A stretch of DNA of 25,758 nt from Bacillota bacterium. Its GTDB lineage: Bacteria; Bacillota; Clostridia; Christensenellales; SZUA-584. Shown here in pieces: positions 13,561 through 21,851 of the stretch (its first letter is position 1; each line of letters opens with the position of its first letter). The translations under genes and the position numbers were made by a program. Location: the NCBI GenBank assembly GCA_023415915.1, contig JAEZIZ010000069.1, forward strand, positions 1-25,758. The letters are read 5' to 3'. The notes beneath the pieces were generated by a model. It did not search any database and was not told the DNA's origin. It saw nothing but the letters and a program-made list of their open reading frames with translations.

Positions 13561-14312
13561 CTCGCTTCCTCGCTTATCTTTGTAATATATATATCTTCAT
13601 AGCTGTCTTTTTGGTTTATACTTACAATGCTCTGATGTACCAGTTCGAGCAGCGCCACAAACGTTACCGCAACTTCCATCCTGGAGCGCGCTTCGGAAAA
13701 CAGCGAGAAAAACGTCGCGGTGCTCATCTCGCTTAATCTTTTCAGTATAAACGACGTGCGCTCTTTGATGGTGAAAGAGTCCTGCTGTATTTCGACCTCT
13801 TCTATGCGCTCGACGTTACCGTCGGGTATGCGCCCCATCACACCGGCGTAAGCGTCAACGAGGTCCTGAAGCTGTATCTCTTCTATTTCGATTCTTTCGT
13901 CAAGCAGCGCGACTTCTTCGGGGAGTTTGTAGTAGACCCGCAGGCCCTTCTCCTCGTATTCCTTCATGACAAGGCAGACGTCTTTGAACATCTTGTATGT
14001 TTTAAGACGCTCTATAAGCTCCTGCTCCGGGTCTTCATCTTCCTCGTCTTCTTCCTCGCCGTCGCCGAAGGGAAGTATCATGCGCGATTTTATATATACG
14101 AGCAGCGCCGCCATCTCAATAAACTCGCTCGCGCTGTCCATCGACAGTCCGGGTATTGACGAGACATAGGAAAGATACTGCCCCGTCACCTCGGATACGA
14201 ATATATCCTCTATGTCGATGCACGCTTTGTTTATGAGGTGGAGCAGCAGATCGAGCGGCCCCTCAAACTGTTCAATTTGTACCTTGTATTCGTTATCGTC
14301 CATATCAGACAA
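13557..14312 (-). CDS. scpA: Segregation and condensation protein A
   Basis: The kleisin subunit that bridges the Smc dimer. 251 residues with the signature YKVQIEQFEGPLDLLLHLI near the N-terminus (Smc neck contact), an acidic central linker (GDGEEEDEEDEDPEQE) and a C-terminal winged helix (TFVALLELVHQ). TTG 14312 overlaps the M50 stop by eight bases; ATG 14303, two bases after that stop, is an equally possible start and neither has a strong ribosome binding site. Order M50-scpA-scpB with overlaps at both junctions implies coupled translation. Confidence 0.95.
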   Translation of the reverse strand: MSDMDDNEYKVQIEQFEGPLDLLLHLINKACIDIEDIFVSEVTGQYLSYVSSIPGLSMDSASEFIEMAALLVYIKSRMILPFGDGEEEDEEDEDPEQELIERLKTYKMFKDVCLVMKEYEEKGLRVYYKLPEEVALLDERIEIEEIQLQDLVDAYAGVMGRIPDGNVERIEEVEIQQDSFTIKERTSFILKRLSEMSTATFFSLFSEARSRMEVAVTFVALLELVHQSIVSINQKDSYEDIYITKISEEAS

Positions 14313-14979
14313 ACAACCCGTAGAATAATCCGTAAAGGTTCAGCACCTGGCTTGTCAGAAAGCCGATTGCAATCTGTATATAATCCGTTAATATCATAAT
14401 TACCATCAGCACAAGAAAGCCGTATTTCTGGTATGCCAAATAAAAGTCCGGGCTGCGCCTCGCAATAAATCCTTTTATGAGATGATGCCCGTCCAGCGGA
14501 GGTACCGGTATAAGGTTAAAGAAACACAGTACGATATTCAGCAGTACAATGTTGAATATTATATAGAAAAGCGGCTCGCTGTTTACCCTAAACACTGAAA
14601 AAATGAGTATGTATATTCCATAGAATATGAACGACAATATAAGATTCGTCGTTACTCCCGCTATGGCCACGAGAATATTGCCCTTTTTATAGTTGTAGTA
14701 GTTTCTCGGGTTAGTCGGCACGGCCTTGCCGAAGCCAAAGCCGATTAGCACCATCATCACAATTCCCCAAGCAGTGAAATGCTTGGTTGGGTCGAGCGTC
14801 AAGCGCCCCATATTTTTCGCTGTGGGATCCCCCATCCTGTTTGCCATCCATGCGTGCGCCGCTTCATGGAACGATATAGCTATTACGAGCGCGGGCAGCA
14901 GATAGAGCAGGCTTAAAAGGAATCCTTTGAAGTCTCCGTTCCTCAGCAGAAATAATGGGCTCTGGGTTAAAAAGTTCAT
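14305..14979 (-). CDS. Site-2 protease family M50 membrane metalloprotease
   Basis: A zinc protease embedded in the membrane, 224 residues. The zinc motif H38-E39-AA-H42 (SFHEAAHAW) lies in an early helix and the third ligand is Asp163 in FNLIPVPPLDGHH, both typical of the family. About five or six hydrophobic segments are present and there is no PDZ domain, as in the short YwhC-like branch. Substrate unknown; small forms may act on membrane-bound regulators. ATG 14979 is chosen because GGAG lies six bases upstream; TTG 14991 overlaps that site. First gene of the scpAB operon, a common arrangement in Firmicutes. Confidence 0.92.
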   Translation of the reverse strand: MNFLTQSPLFLLRNGDFKGFLLSLLYLLPALVIAISFHEAAHAWMANRMGDPTAKNMGRLTLDPTKHFTAWGIVMMVLIGFGFGKAVPTNPRNYYNYKKGNILVAIAGVTTNLILSFIFYGIYILIFSVFRVNSEPLFYIIFNIVLLNIVLCFFNLIPVPPLDGHHLIKGFIARRSPDFYLAYQKYGFLVLMVIMILTDYIQIAIGFLTSQVLNLYGLFYGLFV

Positions 14980-15008
14980 AAACATCTCCAATTAAAGGTG
15001 CTTTATTC

Positions 15009-15037
15009 AGTATATATTAAGCTTTAAGTTTTTTCAA
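15009..15037 (-). promoter_or_regulatory. Promoter of the M50-scpA-scpB operon
   Basis: On the minus strand TTGAAA (15032-15037), exactly 17 bases, TATACT (15009-15014). The transcript should start near 15002, about 23 bases before the M50 ATG. Confidence 0.65.
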
Positions 15038-15105
15038 CGCCGCAATGTGTTAAAAGCAAGCGGTAAACTGTATAATCAGTTTTCCGCGGCTTTATGATTT
15101 ACTGG

Positions 15106-15138
15106 TATAAAATAAGCGCACCTAAGAAGGCGCGCCTT
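15106..15138 (-). terminator. Terminator downstream of zapA
   Basis: On the minus strand AAGGCGC-GCCT, loop, AGGT-GCGCTT forms a hairpin with one bulge, followed by ATTTTAT. It lies 18 bases past the zapA stop codon. Confidence 0.65.
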
Positions 15139-15156
15139 ATAGCTTAATACTTTATC

Positions 15157-15504
15157 TTACTTGTAACTGTCAAAGAGCTGGCTTTTCCCCGGCTTTTTTA
15201 TGGAAGAAACGTTGGAAAGCGGTTCTTTCGACGCGTCTTTAATACGCTTCAGCTCTTCGCTTACATACTGGTATTCCCTGTTCAAGGCGTCAAACTGTTC
15301 GTGCAGCTTTAAAAGATCGTCGGCGACATTTATTGCCGTGAGGACAGCGAGCGTACTTGGGTTGAGGTTAACATACTGCCCTTTTAGCTCTGTCATTTTC
15401 CTGTCCACATATATGGCGACCCGGTGTATGTACTCTTCGCTCTCGTAACCCGCCATAACATATTCTTTACCGCAAATTTTAACCATAGTACGTGTCTTTT
15501 CCAT
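15157..15504 (-). CDS. zapA: Cell division protein ZapA
   Basis: Binds FtsZ and promotes bundling of filaments at the division site. 115 residues: the ZapA globular part (VKICGKEYVMAGYESEEYIHRVAIYVDRKM) followed by the helix LNPSTLAVLTAINVADDLLKL and a coiled-coil segment (EQFDALNREYQYVSEELKRI). The polar tail ending KSQLFDSYK is variable in the family. ATG 15504 is taken as start; the GGGGTG upstream is about nine bases away, so the site is weak. It has its own promoter just downstream of pheT and a terminator after it. Confidence 0.9.
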   Translation of the reverse strand: MEKTRTMVKICGKEYVMAGYESEEYIHRVAIYVDRKMTELKGQYVNLNPSTLAVLTAINVADDLLKLHEQFDALNREYQYVSEELKRIKDASKEPLSNVSSIKKPGKSQLFDSYK

Positions 15505-15538
15505 AATTCATAACACCCCAACCAACTTTCTGAGTGTT

Positions 15539-15567
15539 ATTATATACCAAGATAAAGAATATTTCAA
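15539..15567 (-). promoter_or_regulatory. Promoter of zapA
   Basis: On the minus strand TTGAAA (15562-15567), 17 bases, perfect TATAAT (15539-15544), placed between the pheT stop (15592) and zapA. Confidence 0.7.
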
Positions 15568-15591
15568 CACATCATTATACAAAATGTTGTA

Positions 15592-17973
15592 TTATTCTCG
15601 GATTTTCGCTCCGAAATGCTTTTTCGCCGCGTCGGCGATAGCATCCCTTGCATCGTTCGCCTCCGAATCGAGCAGCGTCCTGTCTTTTGCCCGGAAAACT
15701 ATCTTGAATGCGAGACTTTTTTTGCCAATTCCAAGCTGATCGCCGGTATACACGTCAAACAGCTCGGTGCTTTCAAAGTACTGCCCCGCATGCTTTTCTA
15801 TGCAGTCAAGAAGGTCTCCCGCCGCTACGCTTTTGTCGACTATCAGCGCTATGTCCCTCTCAACCGCCGGGAACTTGGGAAGCGGCTCGTATTTGGCGGT
15901 ATCGTCCGCTGCGGCGCACAGCGCCGCAAGGCTTAATTCCGCAACGTATACGCGTTTGTCTATGCCGTACGCTTCCGCTACTTCGGGGTGCACCTCGCCC
16001 ATCTCGCCGAGTTTGCTGTTTCCTGTATATATGGCGGCTTTGCGGCCGGGGTGGTAATATGCCGCGCCCTCGGCGGCAAACCTTGGCTTTTTAATGCCGA
16101 AAGCTTCGAGGAGGTTCTCTACGGCGCCTTTAAGCGTAAAGAAGCCGTCGTCTTCGCAAAGCGCTATACAGACATATTTGCGTTCGTCGGGCAGTCCTTC
16201 GTCATTTTTCAGGTATACCCTGCCTGCTTCAAAAAGCTTTATGTCCTTTACCTTTTTATTGATGTTGTTGGCTACGACTTTGAGCATTTCCGGCAGAGGC
16301 GACGTCCTCATGTACCCCTGCTCGTCTCCTAATGGGTTTATTATCCTGACCATGCGGCGCAACTCATCGCCTTCGGGTATTTTTAGCTTTTCAATGTCCG
16401 CGGCGGAAGCAAAAGAGTACGTTACGCACTCGTTGTAACCTAGCCCGGTAAGCAGCGTCCTTATACTGTCCGTGCCTTTTTCCTCTGCGGACATAACCCC
16501 TCTTATCACCTCGCCGGTCATCTTCACAGCGGGTATATTGTCATACCCGTACATGCGCCCAACTTCCTCGGCAATATCCTCGCCTATCGTGACGTCGCCC
16601 CTGAAGCTAGGTATGCCGCATATGAGCTTTCCGTCCTTAAGGCTAGCGTTTATGAATACGCGCCTCAAAAACACGGCCATATCTTCCGCATTTATGTCCG
16701 TTCCAAGCTTTGCGTTGATGCTGTCCGCCGACACCGTTACCGTACGCGGAGTTAAATCGGTCGAAAGTATGTCTATTTCGCCGGACACTATCTCGCCCGC
16801 GCCCAGCAGTTCCACGAGATGCAGCGCCCTGTCCATCGCGGCCTTGCAGCCCGCCGCGTCGACGCCTTTTGAAAACCGCATTCCCGACTCGGTGGGAAGT
16901 CCCAATGCCCTCACCGTTCTTCTAACGTTGCCCTGTTTGAACTTTGCCGACTCGAATATCACGGTCGCCGTGTCGTCCTTTATACCAGAGTTCTCGCCGC
17001 CCATAACGCCCGCTATACCTATCGGCCCCTCGGCATCGCATATAAGCAGCATATCGTTTGTAAGCGCACGCTCCTTGCCGTCCAGCGTAACAATGCTCTC
17101 TCCGTCGTTTGCGCGCCGCACGATAATCTCTGCGCCGCGTATGTCCTTATAATCGAACGCGTGCATCGGCTGCCCTGTTTCGAGCATCACGAAGTTCGTT
17201 ATATCTACTATGTTGTTTATAGAGCGTACGCCCGCGGATTTGAGCCGTTTGCTGAGCCATTCGGGCGACGGGCCTATTTTTACGTTCCTTACAGCCCTCG
17301 CTACATACCGTTCGCACAGGTCGGTATCTTTTACCGTTACCTTAACGAAATCGTATATACTGCCGCCTTTTTCGCTGTAAGACGTATCAGGAAGCGTGAT
17401 ACCCTTATCAAGAGCTGCCGCGCATTCGCGCGCAACGCCAATCATCGAAAGGCAATCCGGCCTGTTCGCGCCGACTTCTATCTCGAATATCGTGTCGTCA
17501 AGTCCCAGCAAGTCGATCAGCGGCGTGCCGAGCTTGGGTTCGTTCTGCAATATCATTATGCCGTCAACGTCCGCTCCCGGGTAGTCGTCCGGCCCCAGTT
17601 CAAGCTCGCGGCCCGAGCAAAGCATGCCGCATGAAAATACGCCGCGCAGCTTGCTCTTGTTTATCGTTATGCCTCCCGGAAGCACCGCGCCTATCTTTGC
17701 GACGGGCACGTACGCTCCCACAAATATGTTATTCGCGCCGCAGACTATCTGCAGCGTTTCTTCGCCCACGTCCACTGAACAGATGGAAAGCTTGTCGGCG
17801 TCCGGATGCTTCTGTATCGTGAGTATCTTTCCGACTACCACGCCGTGAAGCCCGGTGCCTAAGTCCCTGTAGCCTTCCACCTGACAGCCTGTCATTATGA
17901 GCTTGCGCTTTAATTCCTCGGGCGCTATATCCATATCAACGTAATCGCAGAGCCACTTGTATGGCGCTATCAT
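15592..17973 (-). CDS. pheT: Phenylalanyl-tRNA synthetase beta subunit
   Basis: With PheS forms the (alpha-beta)2 enzyme that charges tRNA-Phe. 793 residues, full length. Domains in order: the tRNA-binding OB fold at about 40-150 (VVVGKILTIQKHPDADKL), the B3/B4 editing domain at about 200-390 (GANRPDCLSMIGVARE leads into it), the B5 domain at about 405-475, the catalytic-like core (TYSFAS, RMVRIINPLGDEQGYMRTS), and the FDX-ACB anticodon-binding domain at about 700-793 (FPAVERDIALIVDKSVAAGD). ATG 17973 has GGAGG eight bases upstream. It follows pheS by 13 bases and shares its T-box control. Confidence 0.97.
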   Translation of the reverse strand: MIAPYKWLCDYVDMDIAPEELKRKLIMTGCQVEGYRDLGTGLHGVVVGKILTIQKHPDADKLSICSVDVGEETLQIVCGANNIFVGAYVPVAKIGAVLPGGITINKSKLRGVFSCGMLCSGRELELGPDDYPGADVDGIMILQNEPKLGTPLIDLLGLDDTIFEIEVGANRPDCLSMIGVARECAAALDKGITLPDTSYSEKGGSIYDFVKVTVKDTDLCERYVARAVRNVKIGPSPEWLSKRLKSAGVRSINNIVDITNFVMLETGQPMHAFDYKDIRGAEIIVRRANDGESIVTLDGKERALTNDMLLICDAEGPIGIAGVMGGENSGIKDDTATVIFESAKFKQGNVRRTVRALGLPTESGMRFSKGVDAAGCKAAMDRALHLVELLGAGEIVSGEIDILSTDLTPRTVTVSADSINAKLGTDINAEDMAVFLRRVFINASLKDGKLICGIPSFRGDVTIGEDIAEEVGRMYGYDNIPAVKMTGEVIRGVMSAEEKGTDSIRTLLTGLGYNECVTYSFASAADIEKLKIPEGDELRRMVRIINPLGDEQGYMRTSPLPEMLKVVANNINKKVKDIKLFEAGRVYLKNDEGLPDERKYVCIALCEDDGFFTLKGAVENLLEAFGIKKPRFAAEGAAYYHPGRKAAIYTGNSKLGEMGEVHPEVAEAYGIDKRVYVAELSLAALCAAADDTAKYEPLPKFPAVERDIALIVDKSVAAGDLLDCIEKHAGQYFESTELFDVYTGDQLGIGKKSLAFKIVFRAKDRTLLDSEANDARDAIADAAKKHFGAKIRE

Positions 17974-17986
17974 TCTTTATTCCTCC

Positions 17987-19015
17987 CTATCTGAACTGCT
18001 TTAAGAAGCGTATGTCGTTTTCAAACAACAGCCTTATATCCGTAATACCGTACTTTATCGACGTGACCCTATCGAGCCCCATACCGAATGCGAAGCCCGA
18101 ATATACGTCCGGGTCGATACCGCAGCCTCTCAGCACGTTGGGGTGCACCATGCCGCAGCCCAAAACTTCTATCATCCCCGTGCCCTTACATACGGTGCAG
18201 CCCTTGCCGCCGCATTTCGCGCATGTTGCGTCCACCTCGGCGCTCGGCTCCGTAAACGGGAAGAACCCCGGCCTGAACTTGGTCGCCGTCTCTTCGCCGT
18301 ACAGCTCTTTTAAGAACGTATCGAGAGTGCTCTTAAGATGCGCAAGGCTGATGCCCTTGTCGACTACAAGCCCTTCTATCTGGTTGAATATCGGCGAATG
18401 CGTCGCGTCCGGGTCGTCGCTGCGGTAAACCCTGCCCGGACATATCATGCGTATCGGCGGCTTCTGTGCAAGCATCGTCCTTACCTGCACCGGCGACGTC
18501 TGCGACCGCAGCACTATATCGTCGGAGATATAAAAGGAGTCCTGCATATCCCGCGACGGATGGTCCTTTGGAATGTTAAGCATCTCGAAGTTGTACTTCT
18601 CGTGCTCGATTTCCGGGCCGTCCATCACCTCGAAGCCCATGCTTACGAATATATCGCGTATCTCGTAATACGTCTTTGTGAGAGGATGCAGCGCACCTAT
18701 ATCGCGCTTCTTTCCGGGCAGCGTCACGTCTACGGTCTCCTCTTTGAGCCGCTGCTCTCTCTCCAGCATCTCCACTTCGCTTTGTTTTGTATCCAGCGCT
18801 TCCGTAATCATATCCCGCAGCTCGTTCACCCGCTTGCCGAACTCCGGGCGCTGCTGCTCGGGTATGTCCTTCATGCTCCTCAGCGCGGCTGTAAGTTCGC
18901 CTTTCTTACCGAGCACGCGCACGCGTATGCTTTCGAGCCCGGCAATGGTTTTGGAAGCTTTTATATCCTCCAGCGCCTGCCTGCCGATGCTCTCCAGGTC
19001 AATGCCGTAATCCAT
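17987..19015 (-). CDS. pheS: Phenylalanyl-tRNA synthetase alpha subunit
   Basis: Catalytic subunit of the class II enzyme. 342 residues: an N-terminal coiled coil (about 1-85), then the aminoacylation domain with HPLTKTYYEIRDIFVSMGFEV, motif 2 (LRSQTSPVQVRTM) and motif 3 (GFAFGMGLDRV). A cysteine cluster CAKCGGKGCTVCKGTG, of a kind I recall from other Firmicutes PheS proteins, lies about two thirds along. ATG 19015 has GGAGGG eight bases upstream. First gene after the T-box leader. Confidence 0.97.
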   Translation of the reverse strand: MDYGIDLESIGRQALEDIKASKTIAGLESIRVRVLGKKGELTAALRSMKDIPEQQRPEFGKRVNELRDMITEALDTKQSEVEMLEREQRLKEETVDVTLPGKKRDIGALHPLTKTYYEIRDIFVSMGFEVMDGPEIEHEKYNFEMLNIPKDHPSRDMQDSFYISDDIVLRSQTSPVQVRTMLAQKPPIRMICPGRVYRSDDPDATHSPIFNQIEGLVVDKGISLAHLKSTLDTFLKELYGEETATKFRPGFFPFTEPSAEVDATCAKCGGKGCTVCKGTGMIEVLGCGMVHPNVLRGCGIDPDVYSGFAFGMGLDRVTSIKYGITDIRLLFENDIRFLKQFR

Positions 19016-19047
19016 TAGTTTTTCCCTCCAATAGTATCAGTACAAAT

Positions 19048-19297
19048 AAAAAAACCTTCGCCATGGGGCGAAAGTCCGCGGTACCACCCAAATTCGCTCC
19101 GCGCCGCCTCCATAACTTTATTATGTTGCTCGGTTAGCGAAGTCTTTTTCGTCATAACGGAACGTGCCGTCCCAGTTTCGGGCAGCTCAGCTTGCGAATG
19201 TTCTCCCTGCATACGGTCAGGCGCTTTCAGCCGGCGACGCCATGTCTCTTTACCCGCAGGCCTGCAAGGATACTGTTCAAGCCTCATCGCTTTTATG
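19048..19297 (-). promoter_or_regulatory. T-box riboswitch controlling pheST (Phe)
   Basis: The 250-base leader carries the invariant T-box sequence GGGTGGTACCGCGG (19089-19076), which pairs with the end of uncharged tRNA. It is followed by a terminator hairpin CTTTCGCC-CCAT-GGCGAAGG and seven T (19074-19048). Stem I begins near 19290, with its base GCTTG / CAAGC and the loop-E halves AGUA and GAA. The candidate specifier codon TTC (19198-19196), about base 100 of the transcript, matches phenylalanine. Low charged tRNA-Phe should favour the antiterminator and expression of pheS and pheT. Confidence 0.93.
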
Positions 19298-19303
19298 CAC
19301 TGA

Positions 19304-19333
19304 ATTATAGCATAATCCATGCAAAAACTTCAA
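19304..19333 (-). promoter_or_regulatory. Promoter of the pheST T-box transcript
   Basis: On the minus strand TTGAAG (19328-19333), 18 bases, TGC-TATAAT (19304-19309), an extended -10 form. The -35 overlaps the trmH stop codon (19330-19332). Confidence 0.65.
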
Positions 19334-20124
19334 GTGCGTATTTTATATATCAATATTCCCGCGGCCACCGCTGCGTTCAGGCTTTCAGCCTTTCCGTATA
19401 TCGGTATCTTTATGAGCTTCGTTGAAACCCGCGCAATATCTTCGGATACGCCTCTTGATTCGTTGCCTATCACAAGGCACGTCCTATTAAAATCGAGCGC
19501 AAAATCGGTATCCCCTTTTAAATGCCCGCATGCTATATCGTAACCAAGAGACGCAAGTTTTTCTATGTAGCCTGTAAGCTCGGCCTTTATAACCGGTATG
19601 TGAAAAAGGCTGCCCATTGAGGCTCTTACCGCTTTGGGCGAAAAGCAGTCCGCGCTCTCCGGCGACAGCACTACGCACGAACAGCCCGCGGCGTCCGCCG
19701 TTCGTATTATCGTGCCCACGTTCTGCGGGTCCTGCACATCGTCAAGCATCACTATGAACCCCGAGTATATTTCGCCATGCCGCGGCTGCGCCGCTACGGC
19801 GGCTATGCCCTGAGGCGTTTTGCAGTCGCAGACCGATTCGAGCACGCTTTCCGTTACGCGGTATACGCGGGCGCCTTTACCTTCCGCCTCACCCGCAATG
19901 CCGCTGTATCTATCGTCTGCTATTATTACGCTTTGTATGCTGCCGGGCATAAACGAAAAGAGCTCTTTTACGCACTTTTCCCCTTCAACCAAAAACAAGC
20001 CGCTCTCCCTCCTGCCTTTTTTGGTCTTAAGGCTGCGCGCGTATTTTATGTATTCGTTGCCGCTGCTTCTTATTATGTCCAATACGTCCCCCTTAAGCCC
20101 GCTTAAGTCTTTAAGCTTGCTCAT
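19330..20124 (-). CDS. TrmH/SpoU family RNA 2'-O-methyltransferase
   Basis: Transfers a methyl group from S-adenosylmethionine to a ribose in rRNA or tRNA. 264 residues from ATG 20124: an N-terminal substrate-binding domain (ARSLKTKKGRRESGLFLVEGEKCV) and a SPOUT knot domain with the three family motifs: NVGTIIRTADAAG, LVIGNESRGVS, and IPIYGKAESLNAAVAAGI. ATG 20124 overlaps the stop of the preceding gene as ATGA, so translation is probably coupled; an in-frame GTG at 20154 adds ten residues but has no ribosome binding site. Genes of this family commonly precede pheST in Firmicutes, as here. The target nucleotide cannot be assigned. Confidence 0.92.
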   Translation of the reverse strand: MSKLKDLSGLKGDVLDIIRSSGNEYIKYARSLKTKKGRRESGLFLVEGEKCVKELFSFMPGSIQSVIIADDRYSGIAGEAEGKGARVYRVTESVLESVCDCKTPQGIAAVAAQPRHGEIYSGFIVMLDDVQDPQNVGTIIRTADAAGCSCVVLSPESADCFSPKAVRASMGSLFHIPVIKAELTGYIEKLASLGYDIACGHLKGDTDFALDFNRTCLVIGNESRGVSEDIARVSTKLIKIPIYGKAESLNAAVAAGILIYKIRT

Positions 20125-21851
20125 GTTCCCGGCTGCTTTGTGAAAAGATACCACTGTGCAACGTTGTTGAAAACATTCATATCCCTTAAAGCTCCGGCTA
20201 TATTGATGGAAGCGTTGTATAAAAGCGCGTTTGTCCTGAAATACAGGCTTATCTGCGGCAGGCGCTCAATAAACGCCTTCTCCATAGCGCTGTATGCGCT
20301 TTTCATTTCGTCTTCGCTTAACGCGGTAGCGCAGTTTTTAATCAGCGCGTCGAATTCAGCGTCGGCAAATCTGCCGTAATTGGAAGCCCCCGCAGAGGAA
20401 AGCATGAATGATACGTCGGGGTTCTGACCGATATAGAACGAGCACAGCGCCAGCTCAAACGCGCCGGACTCCAAGCTGCTCTTGTATTCCTCATAGGGCT
20501 TTTGCACTACTTCTACGTCTATACCGCACTGAAGAAGCTGGTCGGCAATATTGTCAGCCACGTCGCGCCTGTACGTATCCTCGCGGTTCAATGGTATCAG
20601 CAGCTGTATCTTAAGGTCGATTATCTGCGTGCCGTCCACTCTTTCGCGTATTTTGTCGTCGTCCCTGTCTTCCCAGCCCGCCTGTTCAAGCAGCGCAAAA
20701 GCATTTTGTATGTTGTATTCGTATTCGCTGTCGGCGCCTCCCGAAAGATATGAATCCGGCGCAACGGGACAATCCGCCGCTACCGCGTGCCCCAAAAGAG
20801 CCCGTGAAACTATGGCGCGCTTATCGAGCGCAAATGCCAGCATACGCCTCATGTTTATGTCGCTGAAAAAACCGCTTGCGGTGTTGGGTACAAGGCAGTC
20901 ATAGTATTGGGTGAGGTAGTCAACCGACTTTGATGCTCCGTATTTTTTATACATATCAACGCTTATTGTAGACGTCGTTATAAAATCTATTTCCCCTTCG
21001 CTGAACGCTTTTAATTCGCTTATATGGTCGGAGTAGCACACCGCAGTAAGAGACTGTATATACGGCGCCTGTTTCCACCAGGCTTCGTTTGCCTTCAGCG
21101 ACATGTGCTGGTCCTTTATGTATTCGGCCACGACATACGCCCCCGTTCCCAGCGGCGTCGCCGTGTCTATGCTGTTTGCCTCGCAGTAAGCCTTGCATAA
21201 TACAGGGAACGTCATAAAATAAAGCGCCGCATTCCCCGGTTCGGAAAGCGTTATTTCCACGGTGTACGCGTCGGGCGCGGTAAAGCCGCTCACCATACTG
21301 CTCAGCTGGGCGTATTTCGATTCCGCTTCGGTATAGCTTTTTATCTGCTGGATGGTATATATTACGTCGGCAGACGTGAACTCGCCGTTGCCGTTCTGCC
21401 AGTTAACGCCCTTCCTTAAACGAAAAGTCCACACCGCGCCGGTTGCGTCCGATTCCCACGTTTCTGCAAGCTCGGGAGCTGCTGTGCCGTCGACGTCTAT
21501 TCTCACCGGCTGTTCGTATATAAGCGAAAAAAGGTTGTACATCTCCACGTTTCTTACTTTGAGCGGATTGAGCGTGAAAGATGTATTCTGGTCATCCGAC
21601 GTATCGTCTTGCGCATCGGTATCAAAATCGTCCGACAGAACAGTGCTGTCGGGTATGGGAAACTTAAGCTCGCCTCCCTGCGCGGGCACGGGCGATTCCA
21701 CGACGGGAGGCAGCGTATACTGCACTATGTTTGTGTCCGCCTGCTCTATTACGGGCACGTCTCCGCATGCTCCAAGCAAAGCGAGCATGCAGCATAAAGC
21801 AGCGGACAGTCCGGTTTTAAAAATCCGTATACAGTCCTTTGTATATTTCAT
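20121..21851 (-). CDS. Oligopeptide-type ABC transporter substrate-binding lipoprotein (SBP family 5)
   Basis: 576 residues. The signal peptide ends in the lipobox LGAC with Cys29, so the protein is lipid-anchored outside the cell. The mature part matches solute-binding family 5: YNLFSLIYEQP, AETWESDATGAVWTFRLRKG near residue 130, SADVIYTIQQI, and later MRRMLAFALDKRAIV. Relatives bind peptides, nickel or sugars and deliver them to a permease; no permease or ATPase gene lies in the window, so the ligand and partner are unknown. ATG 21851 has GAGG four bases upstream and overlaps the end of the transglycosylase gene by 35 bases. It shares a four-base overlap with trmH. Confidence 0.92.
   Translation of the reverse strand: MKYTKDCIRIFKTGLSAALCCMLALLGACGDVPVIEQADTNIVQYTLPPVVESPVPAQGGELKFPIPDSTVLSDDFDTDAQDDTSDDQNTSFTLNPLKVRNVEMYNLFSLIYEQPVRIDVDGTAAPELAETWESDATGAVWTFRLRKGVNWQNGNGEFTSADVIYTIQQIKSYTEAESKYAQLSSMVSGFTAPDAYTVEITLSEPGNAALYFMTFPVLCKAYCEANSIDTATPLGTGAYVVAEYIKDQHMSLKANEAWWKQAPYIQSLTAVCYSDHISELKAFSEGEIDFITTSTISVDMYKKYGASKSVDYLTQYYDCLVPNTASGFFSDINMRRMLAFALDKRAIVSRALLGHAVAADCPVAPDSYLSGGADSEYEYNIQNAFALLEQAGWEDRDDDKIRERVDGTQIIDLKIQLLIPLNREDTYRRDVADNIADQLLQCGIDVEVVQKPYEEYKSSLESGAFELALCSFYIGQNPDVSFMLSSAGASNYGRFADAEFDALIKNCATALSEDEMKSAYSAMEKAFIERLPQISLYFRTNALLYNASINIAGALRDMNVFNNVAQWYLFTKQPGT

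Noticed and set aside
18180..18240. Cysteine cluster in PheS as a novel zinc-finger insertion
   Set aside because: A CxxC-G-rich segment at this place is, to my knowledge, common in Firmicutes PheS, so it is not unusual.
19015..19320. A 101-codon minus-strand frame upstream of pheS
   Set aside because: It lies entirely in the T-box leader and reads through its stem, antiterminator and terminator, so it is not a gene.
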